The notes under the pieces were generated by a model. That model did not search any database, was not told the DNA's origin, and was given only the letters and a program-made list of their open reading frames with translations. From positions 1-8,039 of the forward strand of contig CAKZYI010000074.1 of assembly GCA_937884735.1 (NCBI GenBank): DNA of 8,039 nt, in the 5' to 3' direction. The position numbers and the translations under genes were made by a program. The DNA comes from an uncultured Pleurocapsa sp. Lineage in GTDB: Bacteria > Cyanobacteriota > Cyanobacteriia > Cyanobacteriales > Xenococcaceae. Below, piece by piece: positions 1 to 4,906 of this stretch (the first letter of the stretch is position 1; each line of letters starts with the position of its first letter).

Positions 1-1
1 A

Positions 2-658
2 TCTGATGCCTTAAAGCTTCTGCCACCCAATGACGGTAGACCTAAGTATTCTTTCCGTCGCTGGGCTGAAGAGCGTAATGGCTGGAGTTTTATTGGATCT
101 AGGGGAGTAGGAGAAAGTGCAGCCCTTCGCCCTATCGTAAGTACCTTCTTAGATACTGCATTTAACAAGCTGCTAGAAAATGAGGAGGCAAAACCTTGCT
201 GGGTATTTATAGACGAACTTGCCTCTCTCCAGCGATTACCAAAAATTAAAGATGCGATGACCAGAGCCAGAAAGTACAACTGTAGACTGTTACTGGGCTT
301 TCAAGGTCGCTCTCAATTGGAAGCCCTCTACGGCAAACAAGCCGAAGTGCTAATGAGTTCGACTGACGCGAGAATTTTCCTTAAGACTACGGAATATAGT
401 GCCAGTGAATGGATTGCTAATAATATCGGCAAACCAGAGCGTCAAAGACAGGTTGAGTCTTTTACTTCTAGCTTACTCAGTAATGGCAGAGATTCTATTT
501 CTACTAGAACTGAGACGAAATCGGAACATTTGATACTACCGAATCAGATTCAGAATCTTAAAAAGCTTTCTGGCTATCTTCGGTACGATGACTACGCTAC
601 GTTCTTTCGGTTTCCTTATCCAGAGATAGAAAAGAAAAATGTTGTTGCTGGTAGTTGA
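2..658 (+). CDS. Type IV coupling protein, TraD/TrwB family, C-terminal part (5' end outside window)
   Basis: This is the last 218 residues of a conjugative coupling ATPase. The reading frame is open from base 2 and ends with TGA at 656-658. The Walker B motif WVFIDEL is encoded at 200-220, and Asp-Glu would coordinate Mg-ATP. It is followed by the family signature: ASLQRLPK, then a TRARKYN segment, then LLLGFQGRSQLEALYGK, the glutamine-containing sensor motif of VirD4/TrwB/TraD ATPases. This matches the C-terminal half of the TraD/TrwB AAD-binding domain. In the family, a hexameric inner-membrane ATPase links the relaxosome to the type IV secretion channel and pumps DNA. The Walker A motif and the N-terminal membrane helices must lie upstream of the window. 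An ATG at 257 is inside the ATPase core, after Walker B, and is not a real start. The family assignment is firm; whether this system still transfers DNA cannot be judged here. Confidence 0.88.
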   Translation, partial: SDALKLLPPNDGRPKYSFRRWAEERNGWSFIGSRGVGESAALRPIVSTFLDTAFNKLLENEEAKPCWVFIDELASLQRLPKIKDAMTRARKYNCRLLLGFQGRSQLEALYGKQAEVLMSSTDARIFLKTTEYSASEWIANNIGKPERQRQVESFTSSLLSNGRDSISTRTETKSEHLILPNQIQNLKKLSGYLRYDDYATFFRFPYPEIEKKNVVAGS

Positions 659-693
659 AACGAATAAATAGTCATATATCTCAAAACTAGAGA

Positions 694-723
694 ATGGCTT
701 CATAGATTGGCAACTAAAGCCAT
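694..723 (+). repeat. Inverted repeat (possible stem-loop) downstream of coupling-protein gene
   Basis: ATGGCTT (694-700) and AAGCCAT (717-723) are perfect inverse complements. Inside them TAG (703-705) can pair with CTA (714-716) after a two-base bulge, leaving an eight-base loop. The repeat starts 36 bases after the coupling-protein stop codon. It could be a 3'-end RNA hairpin, but no run of T follows, so it is not a standard intrinsic terminator on the plus strand. Confidence 0.3.
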
Positions 724-855
724 GAACATAAAGTTCTATAGTATTTTTGACTTTAGTAATCTAACCTAACGAATTAAATTCTTGCCATACAATCACATCA
801 ACCAATAGAAACTACTTTCAGGTTTAAATCACAAACGATAAACCATTTCCAAGAA

Positions 856-887
856 TATAATTGATTATGTTTTTTTAGTATTACAAT
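856..887 (+). promoter_or_regulatory. Candidate promoter boxes for the NB-ARC gene
   Basis: A perfect TATAAT lies at 856-861, which would start transcription near 868 and give a leader of about 27 nt; no good -35 box sits at the usual distance. Alternatively, TTGATT (861-866) and TACAAT (882-887), with a short 15-nt spacer, would start transcription almost at the ATG at 895 and give a leaderless mRNA. No Shine-Dalgarno sequence is visible before 895, which fits a leaderless or weakly translated message. In DNA this AT-rich such boxes occur by chance, so this is only a candidate. Confidence 0.28.
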
Positions 888-894
888 CAAATTC

Positions 895-1347
895 ATGGAA
901 CCAATTACAATAACTACAGTCGCTATTGCAATGTCGACAATTTTTTCTGTTAAAGCTTCTGAAAAAACTGGCGAAAAATTTGGAGAATTCTTATCAGATC
1001 TAGTTTCAAAATCAGCTCTAAAACTAAGTAAAAAATCAACTCTAATTAAAAACTTATTACAAGCGGAAGAAGCAGAACCCCTTCAAATAAGCGGAGCAAT
1101 TCTAGAAGTAAAACAAATTGCCGATCGCGATCCAGAAATAGCAAAAACTATTTCAGAGATAAATACAAAAGCCAAACAAGAGCCTAATTCTCAGTTTCAA
1201 TCTAAAATTAATCAAGTTAGGTTAGAAGCAGATAAGTTAGATAATCAACAACCAGCAATTCAAAATCTAACAGAGTTAGCCAACAAAATTGGAGTTGTCA
1301 ATCAAGCTACAACTATAAATCAAACGATTAACCAAAACATATTTTGA
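895..1347 (+). CDS. N-terminal domain of STAND/NLR-like protein, ending at an in-frame TGA
   Basis: These 150 residues form the front part of the gene that continues in the same frame to 3783. The first 20 residues are hydrophobic (ITITTVAIAMSTIFSVKA) and are followed by KASEKTGEKFGEFL. This pattern resembles the small helical N-terminal regions that precede NB-ARC or NACHT modules in cyanobacterial STAND proteins, judged from memory rather than a search. The middle, about residues 50-120, is charged and helical. The end, about residues 125-150, is rich in Asn, Gln, Thr and Ile (VNQATTINQTINQNIF), as seen in NLR-associated amyloid signalling motifs. ATG 895 is the only sensible start, although no ribosome binding site precedes it. 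As a separate product this would be a small effector-like protein; as part of the long protein it would be the signalling domain. Its activity is unknown; membrane insertion is a guess from the hydrophobic N-terminus. Confidence 0.6.
   Translation: MEPITITTVAIAMSTIFSVKASEKTGEKFGEFLSDLVSKSALKLSKKSTLIKNLLQAEEAEPLQISGAILEVKQIADRDPEIAKTISEINTKAKQEPNSQFQSKINQVRLEADKLDNQQPAIQNLTELANKIGVVNQATTINQTINQNIF
1345..1347 (+). other. In-frame TGA interrupting the STAND gene
   Basis: The codons on both sides are TTT and CAG, and the frame is unchanged from 895 to 3783. Downstream of the TGA the frame is open for 811 codons and already encodes protein-like sequence (NFVGRE, then VGMGGVGKTE) before the first possible ATG at 1495. 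Between 1348 and 1494 there is no in-frame ATG, GTG or TTG. TGA also ends other genes in this window, so it is a stop codon in this organism. The site is either a nonsense mutation, a sequencing error, or a readthrough site. Confidence 0.9.
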
Positions 1348-3783
1348 CAGAATTCGTCTGAAGGGAAACAGACAAAGTTTAATCCCAAAAAATTTACTTC
1401 TGAACGTGGCTCTAGTAATTTCGTTGGTCGGGAAACGGAATTACAAAACCTACACAAACACTTACAAGAAGGAAATAGTATTTCTATAGTAGGAATGGGA
1501 GGAGTTGGAAAAACAGAATTAGCTACTCAATATGCTATTAAGTACAAATCCTATTACGATGCAATTCTTCGGTTTAATTTTACTTCTAATGACTTGTTCA
1601 CGCAGGTACTAAGATTTTTCAAATTCACTCTTGGGTATCAAGTTCCTCAAAAAACAAGAGAAGGAATATTAAATGAAGAGCAACAAGTTAAGCATTGTTG
1701 GGATAATTATCCTAATCTAGATTTACCAGTTTTAGTTATTTTTGATAATGTAGATGATGCAGAAAAGTTAAGAAAAATTATTCCTAACGATCAACAGTTT
1801 CGATGTGTTGTTACTACTCAAAAGACAAGATTAGACAGCAAACTTATTATAGATATTCCAATAAATATTCTTTCATTAAAAGAAGCAGTAACTTTTTTAC
1901 AATTACTATTAGGTGCAACCGATAAACGTATATCCAGTGAGCGAACAAAAGCAGAAAGCATTTGTAATTTTCTCGAATGTTTACCTTTAGCGATTGAGCT
2001 AGTTGGGGGATATTTAGCAGGAGATCCCTATCTATGTCTTGGCGATATGATGGAAAAATTAGAAAAAGAAAAATTAAACCATACAGCCTTCATCGATAAA
2101 GATAAACTTACTATAGGTGTCCGAGTTGCTTTTTCTTTAACCTGGTCTAAACTAAGCTCTAATGCAAAACAGCTTGGAAAATTAATTAGCTTATTTCCAG
2201 CAAAGAAAATTCATTGGGACTATGTTCAGCTTGTAATAGAATTCCCAACTAAAGAAGAAGAAGAACTTCCTATATGGGATAATAAATGTATAGATGAAGG
2301 GAAACGAGAATTACATAGAAGAAATATTATTGTTATTCAACAAGATAGTATAGAAAGCTATTATCAGGTTCATTCTTTACTAAGATATTATTTGCAAGAA
2401 CAATTAACAGAAGAAAATGAAACAAATTTAATTTTAATCAGTATCTTTGTAAGGTTTATAGAATATAATTCTAATGCTATGAAGCTAAAAATGCTTCATA
2501 CAAAAAAAACATATTTAAAAGAAATAGCTTTTTATATGGAGAACATAGCACAAGAATTATTATTTGAAATCAATCAAAATAATGAGACTGGAGTAATTTA
2601 TTTAAACAGAATTAAAAACGATCAAATAATTTCAATATTTTTAGGAATAGGCTCATTTTATTTAGTAGAAGGATTATATGAATCAGCAGAATTATGGCTA
2701 GATAGATCCATTAATGCTTGCAAGCTTCTATCTTTAGAAAATAAGGTAAGTATGATACATAGCCTAAATGCTTTAGCTATGCTTTATGTTAATCAAGGAA
2801 AATATTCTGAAGCAGAATCGCTTTTTGATAAGCTTTTTACCATTGCAAAAACTTTTCCTCCTGAAGAAGATTTAAATATAGATACGTGTTGGGATAATCT
2901 GGCTTTACTTTATCAATATCAAGGAAGAGAAAAAGAAGCTGGAAGTTTGCTTTCAAAGTCTTTAGGAACGGTGCAAGATATTGAAGTAGCAGATAGTCCT
3001 ATTCTAGCGAGAAGAAAAAACAATTTAGCACATTACTATATGACTATAGGAAAGTACGAAGAAGCTTTACCCCTATTTATCGAGTCATTGGAAATGAGAC
3101 AACGATTATTTAAAGGAGAAGATCATCCTGATATTGCGATTAGTCTAGATAATTTAGGTTTGCTTTACTATTATCTAAGAAAACCAGAGCAAGCTGAACC
3201 TATTTCTTATCAAGCCTTAGAAATGAGAAAAAGACTGTTTGATAAAAATCATCCTGATATTGCCAGAAGCTCACATAACTTAGGTTTAATCTATTCTTAT
3301 CTAAGAAAACCAGAACAAGCCAAACCTTTGTTTATCAAGTCATTACAAATAAACAAAGCTAATTTTGGAGAAGCTCATCCTGATATTGCAACTTCTATGG
3401 ATAGTTTAAGTAACATATATAAATTTCAGGGAAACTGGAAAGAAGCTGAATATCTTTGTTCAAAGTCATTGGAAATGAGACAGCGATTATTCAAGGAAGA
3501 TCACCCTAGCAAAGCTAGAAACTTGATGAATTTAGCTTTGCTATATGAACTAATATGGGGTCTGGAAGAAGCTTATTTCTATATTGAACAGGCTTTAGAA
3601 ATGGCAGATAGAATTCTTGAAGCCAATGATCCTTTAAAAGCGGATATTCAAAATAATTTCACACGTTTAAGTAAAAAGCTTGCCTTTTTTCCATTAAGAA
3701 AGCGAAGATTTTTATTAATAATAATATTAGTCTTGATAATAGTATTATTATCTTTTTCATTTAAAAAATTGTTAGTTAATTGA
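1348..3783 (+). CDS. NB-ARC (STAND) NTPase with TPR repeats and C-terminal membrane anchor
   Basis: This is the main body of an NLR-like signalling ATPase, 811 residues after the in-frame TGA. Residue numbers below count from ATG 895. NFVGRE opens the NB-ARC region. Walker A is GMGGVGKT (about 200-207), Walker B is PVLVIFDNV (278-286), the sensor segment is CVVTTQ (304-309), and CLPLAI (362-367) is the GLPL motif. VHSLLRYYL (492-500) occupies the place of the MHD-type motif after the winged helix. About eight tetratricopeptide repeats of roughly 42 residues follow (about 578-930), of the kinesin-light-chain-like type with HPDIA linkers. The end is RKRR plus a strongly hydrophobic stretch (939-956), a predicted tail anchor. 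The ATG at 1495 falls inside Walker A and cannot start a working protein. In known relatives the TPRs sense a ligand and ADP/ATP exchange drives oligomerisation; a phage-defence role is an inference from architecture and from its position among transfer genes. Base composition is more AT-rich than in the flanking genes. Confidence 0.85.
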   Translation, partial: QNSSEGKQTKFNPKKFTSERGSSNFVGRETELQNLHKHLQEGNSISIVGMGGVGKTELATQYAIKYKSYYDAILRFNFTSNDLFTQVLRFFKFTLGYQVPQKTREGILNEEQQVKHCWDNYPNLDLPVLVIFDNVDDAEKLRKIIPNDQQFRCVVTTQKTRLDSKLIIDIPINILSLKEAVTFLQLLLGATDKRISSERTKAESICNFLECLPLAIELVGGYLAGDPYLCLGDMMEKLEKEKLNHTAFIDKDKLTIGVRVAFSLTWSKLSSNAKQLGKLISLFPAKKIHWDYVQLVIEFPTKEEEELPIWDNKCIDEGKRELHRRNIIVIQQDSIESYYQVHSLLRYYLQEQLTEENETNLILISIFVRFIEYNSNAMKLKMLHTKKTYLKEIAFYMENIAQELLFEINQNNETGVIYLNRIKNDQIISIFLGIGSFYLVEGLYESAELWLDRSINACKLLSLENKVSMIHSLNALAMLYVNQGKYSEAESLFDKLFTIAKTFPPEEDLNIDTCWDNLALLYQYQGREKEAGSLLSKSLGTVQDIEVADSPILARRKNNLAHYYMTIGKYEEALPLFIESLEMRQRLFKGEDHPDIAISLDNLGLLYYYLRKPEQAEPISYQALEMRKRLFDKNHPDIARSSHNLGLIYSYLRKPEQAKPLFIKSLQINKANFGEAHPDIATSMDSLSNIYKFQGNWKEAEYLCSKSLEMRQRLFKEDHPSKARNLMNLALLYELIWGLEEAYFYIEQALEMADRILEANDPLKADIQNNFTRLSKKLAFFPLRKRRFLLIIILVLIIVLLSFSFKKLLVN
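1356..1373 (+). repeat. Small hairpin just downstream of the in-frame TGA
   Basis: GTCTG (1356-1360) and CAGAC (1369-1373) are perfect inverse complements around the eight-base loop AAGGGAAA. The stem begins eight bases after the TGA. Stem-loops at this distance can promote stop-codon readthrough, and a selenocysteine insertion element would also sit close downstream of a UGA. The stem is only five pairs, so it may well be chance. Confidence 0.3.
3046..3420 (+). repeat. Recently duplicated TPR units, 126-bp period
   Basis: Within the TPR array the DNA itself is repeated. TATCTAAGAAAACCAG occurs at 3172 and again at 3298, exactly 126 bp (42 codons) apart, with the HPDIA linker and the NLGL and YLRKPEQA segments conserved around it. 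A related stretch encoding LEMRQRLF occurs near 3090 and again near 3470. Near-identity at nucleotide level points to recent duplication or gene conversion of sensor repeats. Confidence 0.7.
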
Positions 3784-3834
3784 ATTATTTTATAAATAAA
3801 GAACAATGATATAAATACATTAAGAAATTGAGTC

Positions 3835-3869
3835 AAAAAAAAGCGATCGCTAGAGAACTGTGACCGCCC
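3835..3869 (-). terminator. Candidate intrinsic terminator for the minus-strand genes, using a HIP1 site
   Basis: Read on the minus strand, GCGGTC (3867-3862) can pair with GATCGC (3848-3843), with one G-U pair, around a 13-base loop, and eight T residues (3842-3835) follow at once. Two further G-U pairs could extend the stem outward. The position fits: it begins 14 bases past the TAG at 3885-3883 that ends the frame-shifted tail of the last minus-strand gene. The stem is modest. No equivalent T run serves the plus-strand NB-ARC gene. Confidence 0.45.
3843..3850. other. HIP1 octamer palindrome
   Basis: GCGATCGC is the highly iterated palindrome that is over-represented in many cyanobacterial genomes. 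It is the only full copy found in this window. It supports a cyanobacterial host, although one copy is weak evidence and mobile elements often carry fewer than the chromosome. Confidence 0.7.
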
Positions 3870-3882
3870 ATTAACTACTTAA

Positions 3883-4691
3883 CTACCTCTCAAACTCAAT
3901 AACATCATTATCTTCATCGTCATCTTCTACAGGCTTGAGATTTTGCACTCCAAAAGCTTCCTCTCCCCATTGAAGACCCTGAGTGGGTTTTTGCGCTCTG
4001 ATTTCTTCGTACCCGCTTTCATTCGATGTGCTGAATCTACAACCTGTTGGCTAAATCTGCCCGATTGTTTGAATTGAGCTACCATACTCAGGGCATCTGC
4101 GTTGTCTATAATCTCGGAAACTGCATTATCCACAACGCCTTGAACGAACTGCTGTGCTGCCTGACCAACGACTTGGTTAAACCCCTGCTGCATTGCTAAA
4201 TCTTCTTCTGGTGTGGGCGTTGTTGGTTGAGGTGAACGAGCATCTTGATGGGGTGGTTTAAATCTAGAATCAGTATTGGCTGAAGAACCTTGGGAATTGC
4301 CAGTGTAGGGAGTAATTGAGCCAGAATCTTGTTGATTGGTCTTGGCTTGAGCCACTTCTGCTTCAATCTCTTTGAGGCTCATTCCGTCATCAAATTTCTC
4401 GCGCCAATAGTCCAGGTATTCTATATCTAATGGGGTGTATGTCTTCTTATGCTCTGAGCCAGTAGCATTAATAAACTTGTTTAGGGAGGCTTTCTTAACG
4501 TGATATCGTCCCTCTAGTCCTTCCGCTCCTTCTTTTGGTAGTCCGTTTTCGGGAATGCTCTTCTCGGAATAGTTAGTCATGATATTTAGTTGGTTGTAAA
4601 GAATGTAGATAATGAAACTAAGCACCAGGACGTGAATTAGGGTCACATCCCGATTTAGGTAATTTGAGGTCGCACCTAATAAAAAAATCAC
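3883..4691 (-). CDS. Membrane-anchored low-complexity protein with frame-shifted acidic C-terminus
   Basis: The first frame runs from GTG at 4691-4689 to TAG at 3929-3927 (254 codons). I do not recognise a family. A hydrophobic segment at residues 17-34 (LIHVLVLSFIIYILYNQL) predicts one membrane helix. Residues 85-115 look globular (YTPLDIEYLDYW), 118-162 are a Gln/Ser/Pro/Thr-rich linker, and 163-222 look helical. The last 30 residues in this frame are basic and unlike a natural end. The -1 frame is open from about 4050 to TAG at 3885-3883 and encodes a convincing tail, GYEEIRAQ through WGEEAFGVQNLKPV to an acidic EDDDEDNDVIEFER end, but it has no early start codon. A one-base deletion or a programmed -1 shift between about 4021 and 4050 explains this, so the feature is drawn to 3883. 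The GTG start overlaps the upstream stop (GTGA), implying translational coupling; ATG 4580 would give a soluble form. A transfer-accessory role is inferred only from context. Confidence 0.6.
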
Positions 4692-4894
4692 TCAACTTTT
4701 TTAATGCGCTCCATTTGCTTGATTTGTTTTTCGGTATAACCGCCTTTTAATAAGGCTCGGTACTTACAAAATCTCTGAAATTCACTATCTGAATAGGAAC
4801 GTTTTTTGGTGGGAAGATTGGCTAATGCCAGGGTGCGGTTGACGGTGGCATAACTGATGGAGAAGGTTCTCATTAATTGGTTTTTGGTATACAT
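4688..4894 (-). CDS. Small helix-turn-helix DNA-binding protein, 68 aa
   Basis: Residues 5-35 (QLMRTFSISYATVNRTLALANLP) have the spacing of a helix-turn-helix in which a short helix, a turn and a recognition helix precede a KKRSYSDSEF wing. This recalls MerR/excisionase-like winged helices. The rest is helical and basic (RYRALLKGG region, then EKQIKQMERIKK). It starts at ATG 4894, 12 bases after the stop of the coupling-type ATPase, and its TGA overlaps the GTG of the next gene, so it is part of the same operon. No clear Shine-Dalgarno precedes it. Likely roles are regulation of the transfer operon or binding near an origin of transfer; a specific target cannot be named. The gene is short, but the motif and tight packing support it. 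Confidence 0.65.
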   Translation of the reverse strand: MYTKNQLMRTFSISYATVNRTLALANLPTKKRSYSDSEFQRFCKYRALLKGGYTEKQIKQMERIKKVE

Positions 4895-4906
4895 AGGATT
4901 ATGGGA

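Larger units (their letters stand above)
659..894. other. AT-rich intergenic region between coupling-protein gene and NB-ARC gene
   Basis: These 236 bases hold no convincing gene on either strand. The only structure seen is a short imperfect inverted repeat at 694-723 and promoter-like AT-rich boxes near 856-887. The region may mark the junction between the transfer genes and the more AT-rich NB-ARC gene, but no terminal repeat, attachment site or insertion-sequence end was recognised. Confidence 0.5.

Noticed and set aside
257..658. Separate 133-residue gene starting at ATG 257
   Set aside because: The same frame is open upstream to base 2 and encodes Walker B and adjoining conserved residues, so this ATG is internal to a larger coupling-protein gene.
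1345..1373. Selenocysteine insertion at the TGA
   Set aside because: The stem is short, the position is a linker without redox context, and most cyanobacteria lack selenocysteine machinery; kept only as a remote possibility to test.
1495..3783. NB-ARC protein beginning at ATG 1495
   Set aside because: This ATG is inside the P-loop and would remove its first glycine and the whole NFVGRE region; AGGA is directly against the ATG, so spacing for ribosome binding is also wrong.
3648..3836. 62-residue minus-strand open frame
   Set aside because: It is antisense to the hydrophobic, low-complexity tail of the NB-ARC gene; the leucine/isoleucine codons produce an open hydrophobic frame on the other strand. 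No independent support.
3871..3886. Tandem TTAACTAC repeat
   Set aside because: Two copies of eight bases overlapping a stop codon; too short to be an iteron or CRISPR repeat.
3827..3900. Inverted repeat ATTGAGT / ACTCAAT flanking the convergent gap
   Set aside because: Seven bases with a 60-base spacer in AT-rich DNA is expected by chance; no sign of a mobile-element end.
4680..4691. Run of seven T just after the GTG start on the minus strand as a slippage site
   Set aside because: The run follows normal coding (GTG ATT TTT TTA) and the downstream frame makes sense without slippage.
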